This document shows, one piece after another, positions 36,265 through 48,427 of a DNA stretch of 64,000 bases (within the stretch, counting starts at the first letter, position 1; each line of letters begins with the position of its first letter). Location of the stretch: NCBI GenBank assembly GCA_018340375.1, contig JAFFJZ010000002.1:50798001-50862000 (forward strand), written 5' to 3'. The translations under genes were made by a program, and so were the position numbers. This stretch comes from Gonatopus flavifemur. Its lineage: Eukaryota; Arthropoda; Insecta; Hymenoptera; Dryinidae. The notes beneath the pieces are model-generated. The model was not told where the DNA came from, searched no databases, and was given only the letters and a program-made list of their open reading frames with translations.

Positions 36265-37555
36265 CCAGGTGTGTAAGCATGAAACCGGAATTTTTGTATA
36301 GAAAAAACACGTTTATTTTAATGATATGATACAAAGTAACTTATTCAAAGTATTGTCCATCGCTATCTATACATTTTTCCATCTTTCTGGCAGTTTGTGG
36401 ATTCCGCGACAAAAGAACTGTTGCTCTTTTGAAGCAAACCAGTCATCGAGCCATTTTCGTATATCTTCGTAAGAAGTGAAGTGCTGCTCAGCAAGTGCGT
36501 GTCCCATCGATGCAAACAAGTAGTAATCGGATGGGGCAAGGTCCGGTGAGTAAGGCGCGTGCTGAAGAATCTCCCAACGGAACGACTCTATCGTTTCCTG
36601 GACCTGTTTTGCTTTGTGTGCTGGTGCATTGTCATGCAGCAAAATCACCTTGTGTTGTCTTTGTTGGTATTCTGGTCGTTTTTCACGCAAAACTCGATCC
36701 AAATCGATGATTTGTTGTCGGTAGCGTTGAGTATTGACAGTTTCCCCAGGTTTCAGCAGCTCGTAGTAGATTACGCCCTTCTGATCCCACCAAACACACA
36801 GCATTGTCTTTCGTCCGTAGCGGTTTGGTCTTGCCATCGATGTTGATGGTTCACCCGGAGTAACCCATGACTTTTTGCGCTTAGGATTCTCGAAATATAT
36901 CCATTTTTCATCCCAAGTCACAATTCGATGGAGAAATGACTTTCTTTGGAACCTGGCGAGCAGCATTTCGCATGATGTTTTGCGGTTTTCCTCCTGTCTT
37001 TCGTTGAGTTCATGTGGAACCCATTTCCTCACCTTTTGTATCTTCCCCATGGCTTTCAACCGGAGGGAGATGGCTTCTCGGGTCACCTTTAACTGATCCG
37101 CCAGTTGTTGTTGTGTTTGAGCGTCGTCTTCGTCCAACAAGGCTCGCAGGTCAGCGTCTTCAAACTTTTTCGGTGGTCTTCCACGTTCTTCGTTCCTGAC
37201 GTCAAAATCGCCACTTTTGAACCGTTTGAACCACTCGAAACACTGTGTTTTACCGAGAGCATGCTCACCAAACGCCTCCACAAGCATTCGATGCGATTCG
37301 GCTGTGGTTTTCTTCAGATGAAAACAGAAAAGTAGTGCTGTCCGCAAATCGTAATTTGTTGACACAAAACTCGACATGTTTATCTCTGATAAACTAATGC
37401 TACTGAATGAAACTCGTGTTATTGTGAGTTGGAAATCTTTGTCGGATATCAATACAATAACAAGACACCGCTGACGTGCTGTGTCGGTAACTGCATCGAC
37501 ATCTATGCGATGCGCCACCTATGGGCAAATTCCGGTTTCATACTTACACACCTGG
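36265..37555 (-). mobile_element. mariner transposon, nearly intact (1,291 bp)
   Basis: Inverted ends CCAGGTGTGTAAGCATGAAA and CCAGGTGTGTAAGTATGAAA continue to about 28 bp with one mismatch. TA is duplicated outside (36263-36264 and 37556-37557). The CCAGGTGT start and total length agree with Mos1-type mariners. The single gene lies on the minus strand. Only one defect was seen, a one-base loss near the 3' end of the gene, so the insertion is probably young. Confidence 0.95.
36367..37377 (-). CDS. mariner transposase, C-terminal ten residues lost by a one-base deletion
   Basis: This is a cut-and-paste DD34D transposase that acts in the nucleus on TA targets. I chose the ATG at 37377 because it gives residue numbers equal to Mos1: WVPHEL at 119-124, then D156 in TWDEKW, D249 in HDNAPAH and D284 in APSDY. 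A paired helix-turn-helix DNA-binding region occupies about residues 1-110, including the GRPPKKF hinge. An upstream in-frame ATG at 37518 would add 47 unlike residues. The frame ends after 336 residues at ERWKNV. Just before, the run of five A (36374-36378, minus strand) seems to lack one A: one more restores a 345-residue reading frame ending at 36341, the Mos1 length. The lost tail is short, so activity cannot be judged from sequence. Confidence 0.93.
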   Translation of the reverse strand: MSSFVSTNYDLRTALLFCFHLKKTTAESHRMLVEAFGEHALGKTQCFEWFKRFKSGDFDVRNEERGRPPKKFEDADLRALLDEDDAQTQQQLADQLKVTREAISLRLKAMGKIQKVRKWVPHELNERQEENRKTSCEMLLARFQRKSFLHRIVTWDEKWIYFENPKRKKSWVTPGEPSTSMARPNRYGRKTMLCVWWDQKGVIYYELLKPGETVNTQRYRQQIIDLDRVLREKRPEYQQRQHKVILLHDNAPAHKAKQVQETIESFRWEILQHAPYSPDLAPSDYYLFASMGHALAEQHFTSYEDIRKWLDDWFASKEQQFFCRGIHKLPERWKNV

Positions 37556-37611
37556 TATATATAATTTTGAGAACGTATTCGGGCAGAATTGCCAAATAGA
37601 AGGGTTCGTAA

Positions 37612-38090
37612 CCCTAGTAGAAATGCTCTAGCGATTCATTGGTTTTGTAACACTTACCCCAACGAAAAACTAGAAAATTTGCAAGTAACTAGCAAATGTC
37701 CACGAAGAAAGAGGAATAGTTGTAGCAACTACTTAAATAGTCGATTTTCAACCATCCACTTAGATAGTTGCTGCAACTACTCAGTAGTCAGGACAAGTAT
37801 CACGTTAGCTGCCTCAACTAACTCGATAGTTGCACTAACTAACGTAAATACCTGGCAACTTATGAAGTATTTTCGTTAGTTGGTGCAACTATTGAGATAG
37901 TTAAGGCAACTAACGTGATACTTGTCCTGACTACTAAGTAGTTGCAGCAACTATTCAAGTAGATGGCCGAAAATCGACTATTCAAGTAGTTGGTGCAACT
38001 ACTCCTTTTTCTCCGTGAATAACCAGATCTGGTTGTTCCGTGGGATAGGTGTTACGAAACCAATGAATCGCTACAGCATTTCTACTAGGG
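37612..38090. mobile_element. Inverted-repeat element, CCCTAGTAGAAATGCTC ends, carrying a nested element
   Basis: CCCTAGTAGAAATGCTCTAG at the left and CCCTAGTAGAAATGCTGTAG (complement) at the right match, and the arms extend through CGATTCATTGGTTT and GTAACACTTA. The element at 37701-38017 is inserted between the arms. No target duplication is visible. Same end type as 16349-16848 and 52733-52851. Confidence 0.75.
37701..38017. mobile_element. Nested inverted-repeat element with TAGTTGCAGCAACTA words
   Basis: CACGAAGAAAGAGGAATAGT at the left and CACGGAGAAAAAGGAGTAGT (complement) at the right pair and extend for about 100 bp. It uses the same interior words as 35846-36111 (TAGTTGCAGCAACTA, GTCAGGACAAGTA). 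It lacks clear TA flanks, and has a longer centre than its relative. Confidence 0.75.
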
Positions 38091-41088
38091 GATATTTGCA
38101 GACTTTTGTGAAAACATGGTTACTTGAGTGACACAAGATTGCGTAAGGAACGTGTTAGATTCCATCAGATGTGGATACTAGACCTATTAGTTCCTGATAG
38201 AATTTTTGCTCAAGATACAGATTTTGAGAAAAATTCTCTGTAAAGATACGTGCCCGATAAACAAGAGTTGTTTAGAATCCTCAAAAGCTCACCAGAGGTT
38301 TTCCGAATGTGACCAAGTTTGAAGAAATTCCCAGGATTTCAAAGTTCTTCAGTGAATTTTGGAGTTTTGCAAAAATGGATTCTCCTCTCATGATGTGATT
38401 TATCCGACAATATATTCTAAAAAATTTTCGATTTAAAGACCCGAAGCGTCCTGTTCTCATTCTACACTATCAATATTTCCATTTTCTTTTTCCTGTGTAT
38501 CTGTCATAGGCAATATGGAATTCCTGCTCTATCTACTAGAGCGGATGAATCTCCCCGATGGTCACCGCCTAAGAAAATAATCAGAATAAACGATTTCTCC
38601 GCGTTCTGATTTATATCTCTTTCGTCTCACGAAAAGTACTATTTCTTTTGGTATCTTCAAAACTTGCCGAATAATTTCACGCTTGAATCTCAAGTAGGAA
38701 TTATTGCTCCGCGCATCATCCCATCAGATATAGAAATGAATCTTATTGTTCATTGATACGAGAATGGATATTCGATTTCATTTGAGTCCACATAATTGAA
38801 GACGAGTACTTTAAGGACGAGGGTGTGGGCAAGGTATCGAGACGATGATAATTTTTTCCCCTATTTCTCCCTCGTAAATATTCTTTTCAACCGAAGCATA
38901 TTAGCGAGAACGGTAGGTTCTTGGCAAGGAGCCGCTGCTACTGACAGGACATTCATATTAAAGAACGACCACGCACATATACCGTGTGTGTACAGTCTTT
39001 CTCTTTCTCCATCTCCGTACTCTCATCATTTCCTTTTCTCACTTCCTCTAATTTTTTTTGTCTCTTCTCCCTTCTTGCACGCTGGTAACCGACGTACAAA
39101 CCCTCCTAACTCCCAGTCCAGGGTCCTCGAGAGTGAACCGAGTGGAAGCTGCTGATTGGTAATCGTTAATTACTCCGGCAACTTTCCTCAACGAAGAGAA
39201 GCACTCCTGTTTCAGCACTTTTTGATATATACGTAGGCACTTCTCGTGGGATCGAACCAAGGGGAAATCGTGAGATATTGTGAAAGGAAGAAGGAGAAAT
39301 CTCTACATTCCTATGTCAGAGGGGAGTCTCCAAGCAACGTGTTAATAGATAGTCACATGGTCAGTGCCAATGCTTCTACATAACAATATTCTGGATATAA
39401 ATGGATGCGACGAACGGATTCCGCCTGGGCTATCGGAATCTATTCTCAAAACGAAGGAATATCATTCTAATTATATCTTTACTGTATTGGGAATTTGTGG
39501 ATCATTCATTCTTATCGGATCAGGAAATATGTGAATTATGTGAAATACTCATAAGTACGCGTCTGTGTACTTCCATCTTTGATTCTATAATGTAGACTTT
39601 TTTTCTGCTCTATGCTTTATTTATAGGAAATCTTTTATCACACTTTTTAAATTACATCACATGCTTTTTTCATCCACTTCATAAATTTGTCCGAATCGTT
39701 CCGATAAAACAAGGTCAATCTGTGACCCTAATCGACAATTTCAATCTCGTATCGATCATAAGAAACCTAATCGTTTCCCGATTTCCATTATTATCACTGC
39801 GTACGAACGGCACATCACGTCCTCCTCCTCCTCTCTCTCTCTCTCTCTCTCTATTTCTCTGTCTTTCTTTCTTCTTCTCCCTCCTATATTTTTCACGCTC
39901 GTAAATCTCACGCGTATTATTTTCATCCTTATTCGCAGGTCCCTTCGATTTATTAATACAATGCTAACAAAAGAAAAAACGTTCGTAGAGCGCATTGTCG
40001 CGAAGCTCCGTCGTTTCCCAAAAGCCGTTGGGCGGTACTTTTTCCCTGCTTTTTTCTTGTTGTTTTTTTTTTCATGTAAATTTTACCGCGTACACAGCGG
40101 AAGGAGGCCTAATTTTTCTCGCAAGGGCGGTTCCCAGCGCCATTTTGTTCGGCTGGAAGGGTCGTCCGGGAACCCCTGAATTTACTCTAATTACTTTCCC
40201 GGGTTATTACGATCTCTTTCCTTCTCTCCTTCTCTTCTTCACGCTCGACGAAAATGTTATTGATAACAAGAACTTTTCACGTTACAGCTTGTGCACGTGT
40301 GGGGATTCGTCTTTGTGTATCGTCCATCTTGACCATACGATGACATGAATGTGTTGGGGAGAAGATGGTGAGAGAGGGTTCAGCTTAACGGCTACTTTGA
40401 TGAAAATGTTTATGCGAGGGCAAGGAAATGAAATTTGCCTTTGTTCAAAAGTGATTTTTCATCTGCGTATTTCAATATCATCCGAGGAAAGATGAGGAAA
40501 GGGTAAATTTCATGGGTTGAAAGGGTGAATAGGATTCATGCGATGTGCCGGTGCAACTCAGTTTTTCACTTTTGCATTGAGAATTTTGACAAAAACAGAG
40601 ATTTTCTTGTTCACAGTTCGCCAACCAGGGATCATATTTTTCACTGTATATGTGGGGTACCCCAGAATTTTGGCATCGTCCTGCACAGGTATGCTTAACT
40701 TAGAGAAATTTATAGTCATGAAGACTATGTCAGGTGACAACTATTCAATTATAATTTTTCTAATTCGTTGTACAGTCGATGCAACTGTATGAATAGTTTT
40801 CATTACTATAAAACAAGTTCAACGACCTGTTTGATAGTTCTGAATACTAAATTTGACTAGTTGTCGCCAAATATTCAACGCAACTATTTAAATTTCTCTC
40901 AGGGTAAATTCAAAAGAATGAGAATTTCACTTGAACGAAAAGATAGATTCCGGTTTGCTTGACTGCCTAAAGACCCATCTGTGGCCAAACATCGAGCCAA
41001 CTTCAGCCCTCTTTTGGCGCGAAATTGGCCAAGAATGGGCCAAAATTGGCTCAATTTTGATGCACACATGGGAAGTAAATTCTCACCC
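38091..41088. other. Non-coding stretch with a GC-richer island at 38.8-40.3 kb
   Basis: No repeat pair or gene was recognised. The island contains TTCTCTTTC/CTCT tracts, a (CT)n run at 39822-39852 and a GCGCCATTTTG motif at 40138-40148. Frames of 60-119 codons are low-complexity or lack domains. Confidence 0.35.
39822..39852. repeat. (CT)n microsatellite
   Basis: Pure CT repeat following CCTCCTCCTC; on the minus strand it is a GAGA tract. Confidence 0.9.
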
Positions 41089-41090
41089 TA

Positions 41091-42144
41091 CTCTGTAAAA
41101 AAAACTGGAAATTTACTGCGCAACTGGACTGGAAATTTCCAGTGCTAGTACTGGAATATGGATATTCCAGTACATGTACAGAGATTTGGTTGGTATGGTA
41201 CTGAAAATTTACCAAGCATAACTGACAATTCAGTCCTTGTACTGGAATTTCCAAGTTTGGGATTGTGTACTGAAATTTTGCCATGATTTCGCGAAAATTC
41301 TACTGGCTCGTACTACAATTTTACAGTTCTTGTGCACCAGAAAAAAGTATCCCCTCAATAAGGATTTGTAAAAAATTTCGAATTTAGAAAAAAAAACCTA
41401 ATCGTGGGTATACTGGAATTCTACAGGTTTTCAACTGCAATTTTCGGGTTGTGTGATGGACTTTTCCAGTTGCTATGCAAAGGAATTTCCCAGTTATGCT
41501 GGGATTTTAATCACAGTTGCACTGAAATTTTCCACTTCTGTTGGACTTCGTCATTTCTGGCAGGAAAAATTTCAAGTCTTTATATTAAAAATTTCCTGAT
41601 TGAGATTTTGAATAATAATTGTAATTGTAGCCAATAAAATTGATATATGAGGTTTTTCGAAGATTTATTCTTTTGTGTATCCTAGATATGAAGCATATGT
41701 AGTAACCCAAGCTGGCCTTCCAACATGCCGCGCTATAGCTCGTCGGTTAGGTCTCGGGTTTCAGTTGGTAGGCAGATAGAAAAGTGTAGGTTCAAATCCC
41801 GTTATGTACACATGACTTTCTGTCCATCTACATGAACGATCAAGTTTCTCAGTCATCTTGGAACACAAGGACCGTGCAAAATCACTTTGCGTGAGCAATT
41901 TTTCTCCAATTTTCATGAATATTTCCAGCATTAATTTCCCAGTACATGTCCTGGAAAAGTCCAGTTCGTGTACTGAACAATTCCAGTACCGAGGCTCCGC
42001 GAATTTCCAGTTTTGATGCTGAAATTCCATAACATTTGTACTGAATTTTTGCAGTACAAATGTGCTAAAATTTTCCGGTACATGCACAGGTTAATAGCTT
42101 CCAGTACATTTACTGGAATTTTCTGGTGAACCTTTTTTACAGTG
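41091..42144. mobile_element. 1.05-kb inverted-repeat element with CCAGTACATGTACTGG words (copy A)
   Basis: Left end CTCTGTAAAAAAAACTGG and right end (complement) CACTGTAAAAAAGGTTCA, with TA on both sides (41089-41090, 42145-42146). Both arms, about 250 bp each, are dense in TTTCCAGTACATGTACTGGA-type words. The centre carries a tRNA-like module. A second copy lies at 43100-44160. No transposase. Confidence 0.8.
41734..41806 (+). repeat. tRNA-like (pol III box) module, copy A
   Basis: A-box-like TATAGCTCGTCGGTTAGGTC is followed by B box GGTTCAAATCCCG at 41790-41802. The spacing is that of a pol III internal promoter. The T stem has mismatches and no acceptor stem forms, so it is tRNA-derived but not a tRNA gene. 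Conserved in the sister element at 43743-43820. Confidence 0.55.
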
Positions 42145-42616
42145 TATAACAGAGCGAACTTTCACTCTTTACGCAGCTAGGAGGGAACTCATCTTCCGAT
42201 TTGAGTGAAATTCTCTTAGTTCTCAAGATATCAACATTTTCGAATGTAAAAAACAATCCGAATATTTTGGAAATGCTGTGATTTTGACACTATTTTCTGA
42301 GTTGAAGAAACGCCGATTCAAAGAAGAACAATCAAATTATTCAAGTCCGTTCCGCTTAAGAGTGATAGTGATATGAAATTCTGCATTTTGATTGACTGGA
42401 ATCTGAATAAAGTAAAATCGCAGGAATTCGAAAACGAAGAATGCTAGCATGATTCGATCGTGCTTTTTAAAATCCGACTTTTTTCAATTCATAAAATGAG
42501 AATAAATCCAAAGGCGGGGAATTGGAAAATATTTTTTTCCTTAACAATCACATCTTAAATAAACTTTTGCAAAACAGAAGAGGTACTCCATTTCAGCCAT
42601 AAAATATGCCTGTGTA

Positions 42617-42831
42617 CACGGAGAAAAAAGGTCTGCTAAGAAGTACCATACTTTAGTACTGTCTGAGCATCAGTCTTGTCCAGATCAAATTAATACGTGA
42701 AAATACCTCTAAAAGTACCATACTGGCTTGGACTTTCCTACTACTTTTGTAAATATTTTCATGTAAATAATTTGATCTGGACAAGAACACTATAAATTAT
42801 GGTACTTTTTAGCAGATCTTTCTTTTCCGTG
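42617..42831. mobile_element. 215-bp MITE, CACGGAGAAAAAAGGTCTGC end, TA target duplication (copy B)
   Basis: Sister of 35248-35483, about 90% identical, with a short deletion of the GACTGATGCTCG block in the right arm and another in the centre. TA flanks at 42615-42616 and 42832-42833. Confidence 0.87.
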
Positions 42832-43099
42832 TAGTACGGTTCGACAATTTTTGAACACTGTGCATGAAATTGAGGGACAAGTGAACTATTTTCCACACTT
42901 TGATCGCTATTAATTTGTTCTCTTATTCAGATTTTGGATTACATTTAGAGTGAGGGTTTAGTTGAATATTAGACAACTAGAAAATTTAATCACTAAATAA
43001 AAATTGAGTGGCGTCAACTGAATTCTTCATTCCCATTGAACGAATTATTTTATTTAGATTTCAGACAACTCAAATTTCATTTACCCCAGCTAGAATCCA

Positions 43100-44160
43100 C
43101 ACTGTAAAAAAAACTGAAAATTTACTGTGCAACTGGACTGGAAATTTCCAGTGCTAGTACTGGAATATGGATATTCCAGTACATGTACAGAGATTTTGTT
43201 GTTACGTTACTGAAAATTTACCAAGCATAACTGAAAATTCAGTCATTGTACTGGAATTTTCAAGTTTGAGATGATGTACTGAAATTTTGCCATGATTTCG
43301 CGAAAATTTTACCGGCTCGTACTACAATTTTATAGTTCTTGTGCACCAGAAAAAAATATCCCCTCAAAAAGGACTTGAGAAAAAATTTGGAATTTAGAAA
43401 AAAAAACCTAATCGTTGGTATACTGGAATTATACAAGTTTTTAACTGCAATTCTCAGGTTTTGTGATGGAATTTTCCAGTTACTATGCAATTGAATTATA
43501 CAGGTTTTGAACTGCAATTTTCAGGTCGTGTGATGGAATTTTCCAGTTGCTATTGAACTTCGTCATTTCTGGCAGGAAAAATTTCAAGTCTTTATATTAA
43601 AAATTTCCTGATTGAGATTTTGAGTAATAATTGTAATTGTAGCCAATAAAATTGATATATGAGGTTTTTCCAAGACTTATCCTCTTGTGTATTCTAGATA
43701 TGAAGCATATGTAGTAACCCAAGCTGGCCTTCCAACATGTCGCGCTATATAGCTCATCGGTTAGGTCTTAGGTTTCAGTTGGTAGGCAGGTAGAAAAGTG
43801 TAGGTTCAAATCCCGTTAGGTAGACATGAGTTTCTGTCCATCCAAATGAACGATCGAAAGTTTCTCAATCATCTTGGAACACAAGGACCCTGCAAAGTCA
43901 CTTTGCGTGAGCAATTTTTTTTCAATTTTCATGGATATTTTCAGCATTAATTTTCCAGTACATGTCCTGGAAAATTCCAGTTCGTGTACTGGAAAATTCC
44001 AGTACCGAGGCTCAGAAAATTTCCAGTTTTGATGCTGAAATTCCATAACGTTTGCACTGAATCTTTGCAGTACAAATATGCTGAAATTTTCCGGTACATG
44101 TACAGGTTAATTGCTTCCAGTACATGTACTGAAATTTTCCGGTGAAATTTTTTTACAGTG
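43100..44160. mobile_element. 1.06-kb inverted-repeat element with CCAGTACATGTACTGG words (copy B)
   Basis: Ends CACTGTAAAAAAAACTGA and, complemented, CACTGTAAAAAAATTTCACC. It is closely similar along its length to 41091-42144, including the central tRNA-like module. It differs by a tandem duplication of about 62 bp at about 43430-43553 (two GGAATTATACARGTTTT units). The flanks are not TA on either side. No transposase. Confidence 0.78.
43743..43820 (+). repeat. tRNA-like (pol III box) module, copy B
   Basis: A-box-like TATAGCTCATCGGTTAGGTC and B box GGTTCAAATCCCG at 43803-43815. Same module as 41734-41806 with a few differences; the B box is unchanged. Confidence 0.55.
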
Positions 44161-44200
44161 CTAAATAAAAGTCTAGCTGGAAAAACCAAATGTTGGTTGA

Positions 44201-46025
44201 TGCAGCTGGGCACCGTTCTCTCAATTAATGAATAGATAATAAACACGCAAAGAACAATTATTCTCGCAACAATCGCTATCAAACAGATTGCTGATGTCAA
44301 ATTTTGTGATAGCACAGATTGAATCTGTCGTAAGAGCAATTTTCGTTGGATTACAGCGCTAAATATACTTCAGATGAGTTATTGAATTTCACCTGTCGGA
44401 GCGATACTTTCACCAACTATACACATTACAACAATATTTTTCCAATGAATCAAACATTATCCTATATTCGTTTCTTTTATGAACCCCCTCTCTCCCTCTC
44501 TCTCTCTACTCTTCGCATACAATCGGAATATCCATGAGTTCCAGAAATGCATCACAATTTTCCACTGGGCCGATTTTATGCGCTGCTTGTGCGTGACTTA
44601 TGTTTGACGCTTGTACAGTTGTGCAAAATTGGACGTGCGAATGGTATCTGACCTATGCATGCAACACGTATGACGGATGTTTACATCACGTAACAATTAT
44701 GTACATTCTGTGACTGTATTCTGCTGAAGACGAGTATGAGCTGCTGGTTTATGTTCATTTTCAGTACATACGGTTGGTATGGATGTAAGATATGAATAGT
44801 TACATGTAAGGTATGGTTCACGACTGAGCGGATCACGTTCGGTCTGATCACACAGAAACGTGATGATGAATTGAGCGGTGTTAGAATTTTACGTACATAT
44901 CAGCAGAATAATTACTACTATTTCGAATTCATATTATTCCATGGCATATGAAGCATCGTTTCTCACTTTATTTCAGATTGTTGGGGAGAAATCTTTATGA
45001 CTTGTATTTAAAACTCAAAAAGTATTATAGCTTATAGGGGACGTTCATATCAACTCTTATAGCTTGTAAGTCTACCATAAAAAGCTCTCGCCTTCGAATA
45101 ACGTTACAGAGATTTCACGTCTTTGTTGTGCGAGTTCAATGACCCATTTGACAATTTAAAAATCATCAATGATCAATGGATACCTGTCCATGTCCATGAT
45201 GATCCGATATCCATTTTTGTTGGATTTAGGAATTCAATCCTGCAAATATGGAATTTTCAATAATGGTACATGATTGGGCCAAAAGAGTCATCCATCGTAC
45301 AATCATTAATGCCGCTCAAGGATGGTTTTATAAATCCTCCGACTCTAGGTCTGCCATAGTTGGGCCCCCTAGACGGGACATACTTTTGGAGAAATCAGAG
45401 TTTTCATCATGATTTCCAAACGAAAGAAAGGAAAACTGAGGACTGAATGGGCCCTAAAATCCCTCCAGCGATCACCGGGCAAGCCCGTCCGACATTGTCC
45501 AAATTATATATAATTTTTATATATACGTGAATTGGTTTATATATAAATTGTATATAATTATACAAAAATTATATGATAGGGTCACCCCCAACTCACATCT
45601 AGGTTGGCCTAGATAAAAATCAATCTCCAGCTAAATATTTAGTTGCCTGCTTTCAGATGGAAGAACGAAACAATTCAATGGATTATCAAAAATGTTGTTG
45701 CATAAAAATTATTTTGTTGGAGGAACTAAATCATATGGATGAATTTTTTTTAGATGTTGTATTCGTATTATTTTCACATGTCAACAAAATATTTAGCCGG
45801 CTCGTATTTATCAATAGAATTTGGTTTCATCAATTAAGCACTTCTCTAAGTGAAGTGAAACTGATTTCGATTTACAACTAGAACCTATCGGGTTCGAACG
45901 TAACCGATCAATGACTAAGATTATTAAATCGAAACTCGGAATGAGTTCTGAAATAACCAAGTTCGTGATGCTTGATAGTCCAATATTTTGTCAAGCCTGG
46001 ACCAGTTGTCAGTATCGGTATTACC
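44201..46025. other. Non-coding stretch; short AT palindrome at 45.5 kb
   Basis: Nothing coding recognised. At 45500-45590 there is a compact set of TATATAATTTTTATATAT words that resembles the AT-palindrome MITEs, but its ends could not be fixed. Confidence 0.35.
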
Positions 46026-46027
46026 TA

Positions 46028-46267
46028 CACCGAGAGACAAAGCATGCTCTAAACGCAAGGGAACACTTCACGCTTCTAACGCATTTGTTATAACGTGCGT
46101 TAAATGCATGAGCCCTTGCTTTCGACGCACGAGCTTATGCTTTTTGTGCATGAGCCGAGTTCCCATGCTTTCTAAGCAAGTTACCATGCGTTGAAAGCAC
46201 GTTATAGCAACAGCGTTAGAAGCGTGAAGGGCTCCTTTGCATTTGGAGCATGCTTTTTTTCTCGGTG
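46028..46267. mobile_element. 240-bp MITE, CACCGAGA ends, TA target duplication, AAGCATGCTT words
   Basis: CACCGAGAGACAAAGCATGC at the left and CACCGAGAAAAAAAGCATGC (complement) at the right pair, and the arms extend through CACGCTTCTAACGC to ATAACGTGC. TA flanks at 46026-46027 and 46268-46269. The interior is AAGCATG / CATGCTT and GTTATAACG words. Confidence 0.87.
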
Positions 46268-46269
46268 TA

Positions 46270-48425
46270 CGTGGGCATGTAAAGATCTTCAAACTCCGTC
46301 AATGCTGACAATAAAATATAGCTGGGCGCAAACGTCACTGCTAAGGCTGGGCAATCTACGTAGAGGCGAGGGTGGTTGGAAATGATGTGAATATTGTACC
46401 AATATAAGCAGTTAATAAATCAACTTCTATGATTCATTGTTAATAATAGGCTGCGCCACGCCTGGCCCATCTTTCAACCAATATTTCTCCAACGGAAGCA
46501 ACTGGTTTCCCACGACGTTCTGAAGTGCTTGCGAGACACTGCCCCAAGCATTAGGCAACCCTGGATGATAGAGAGAATTCTGATGTGGCACTAGCTTGAC
46601 CCAGATTGAGCAATAGCTTGGCTCAACTTGGGCCATGAAAACGGAGCTCTGAGGAATGTTACATGAACGTAAATTAGGAGTGCAGACATTCAAACGTTCG
46701 ATGAACTCTCATTGAACGTGTACCAACGTAAAATGGAGCTAAAACTGACCTATGATGCTTGCGTTTTGTCGAGGCTTTGAAAATATCATGACAGAAAGAA
46801 TTCTTTGTCTACTTCAACGCCGAGACCACCGGGTTTGCGTCATCCTCAGTTCAAAGTTCAAATTCAGAAGTGTTAAGAACAGATTGTGAATCAATGAGCC
46901 AGAAATACATCGATTTGTTTCTCAAAGTCACTAGCTCTCAAACACCTGAATTGAACTAGCCATTGTATTTGAATATTTATCACCAGATTTCGAGAAACTA
47001 GTTTGACTGTTGATTGTGTGGTACATCACTCTCGAACGGAATATAGAAAGATATTGTTTTATCATTAAAATCAATCGACATGTAATTCCCCACCCCCGAA
47101 ACTTCTACGATTTTCAGATTATTGGCAGCAAACATCAAACTTTCCTCATTAATATTTGCTCGAAATAACGAGCAGTGAAGGAACCCGTTATATTATTGCG
47201 AATACTATTATCATTATTGAAATATGCATTACAATAATCGTGTGTGAGCATCGATGGGAATCGTATCAAGTTGCTCGACCGATGAAATCATTTTATAGAA
47301 TATAAAGACCGTGAAGAACAAGGTTTTATCGGCAATAAAAAATGCGTCCTATCTGATTTCTGAGAAAATAAAAGGGGTAAGAATCATAAAAATGGCGTCT
47401 CTCTCCTCATCAATGGCATCGACCCGACGGCGCGCGCTGCCGACGCTTCGAGTGCTGCCATTTTTTTCCCGCCTATACAACACCACGCGGAGAAAAGAAA
47501 AACCGTAACGAGGAAAAAATTTTAATCATTTCACGGTGTTTATTAAGGCATCAAATTTTCTTTGAATGATGAACAATCGATTTTTATATAGAATATATCG
47601 TTTGTACTGCAATATTGATCTTAAATTATTCACTTCAAATCCTTGTTTTTTTATTCCACTGGTTTTAAGATGTTTATCGCACAAAATCGATAGGATTTAT
47701 CTGAATTTGTATTCTTTCGGAGAGGAAAAATGTGTCCATATTGAAAATATGAAGGAATTCGTTGGCTTTGAACTAAAATTCATACAACAACAAACTCCAT
47801 AATATCAGAAGAATTCAGAGCAAATTTTCAACAAACACGGATAAATCTTATTAGAAATTCTTTTGAATTGTAACGAGCTGTTGGTGACATATTTCTTTGT
47901 CGTCAAATATACAAAAATATATTGTGAACTATCTTTCCTTGACTCACTTCAGTTGAAAGGAAGGTTGGTTTTTGGGGACTTGATGATTTTTTTGTCAGGA
48001 ATAATTTGTGTCGAAGCAATTATTTCCCATCAGAAGTGAAAGTTCAGATAATAACAACAACTTACACAGAAACTTTTTGGAGAGGGCGAAATGATTGGAA
48101 ACAGTTTTCAGATGTTCATGAATATTCGTGAAACGTTATTGAACATCTTGTTGTATTCTTATGGAATGGATAATCTTTGCTTGTATGTTAAGCATATCGA
48201 TGTCTATCGCTTCGTCTGCACCTTTTGATGGATCTTTTCGGACGTTTATAAATGTTGTATGTTATAGAAAGATGTAAATATTGGAATACACTGATAATAA
48301 TTAATCCTCAGCGTCCAAATGTCAGGGTTTCAACTCCTCATACATATTGTTAATTGATGATCAGAAACATTGATTCCATACTAAATTAAGCGTTTTTCTT
48401 CACTTCAATTGTGCAATAAAAAAAA
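46270..48425. other. Non-coding stretch, one GC-rich block at 47.39-47.51 kb
   Basis: The block 47390-47510 is much richer in GC than its surroundings and opens with AAAAATGGCGTC. A plus-strand frame there would encode a 38-residue Ser/Arg-rich peptide from the ATG at 47393 to a TAA at 47506. Its pair of inverted AAAATGGC/GCCATTTT motifs could equally be YY1/Pho-like sites. I do not call a gene. Confidence 0.3.
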
Positions 48426-48427
48426 CG

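Larger units (their letters stand above)
42955..44200. repeat. Dispersed TTTAGTTGAATATTAG repeat interrupted by an element (copy 1)
   Basis: GGTTTAGTTGAATATTAG, a GACAACT block, ATTTCAGACAACTCAAATT and TTTACCCCAGCTAGAAT occur in the same order in the copy at 48428-48607. Here the sequence is broken at 43099/44161 by the 1.06-kb element; it resumes with TCTAGCTGG at about 44172. No coding capacity. Confidence 0.6.

Noticed and set aside
37378..37518. Longer mariner transposase start at 37518
   Set aside because: The extra 47 residues are unlike mariner; starting at 37377 gives the exact Mos1 numbering of the catalytic residues.
41734..41806. Functional tRNA gene
   Set aside because: Good B box but mismatched T stem and no acceptor stem; repeated in a transposable element.
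47393..47508. Small gene starting AAAAATGGCGTC
   Set aside because: A 38-residue Ser/Arg-rich peptide with no homologue I recognise; the inverted AAAATGGC motifs may be binding sites instead.
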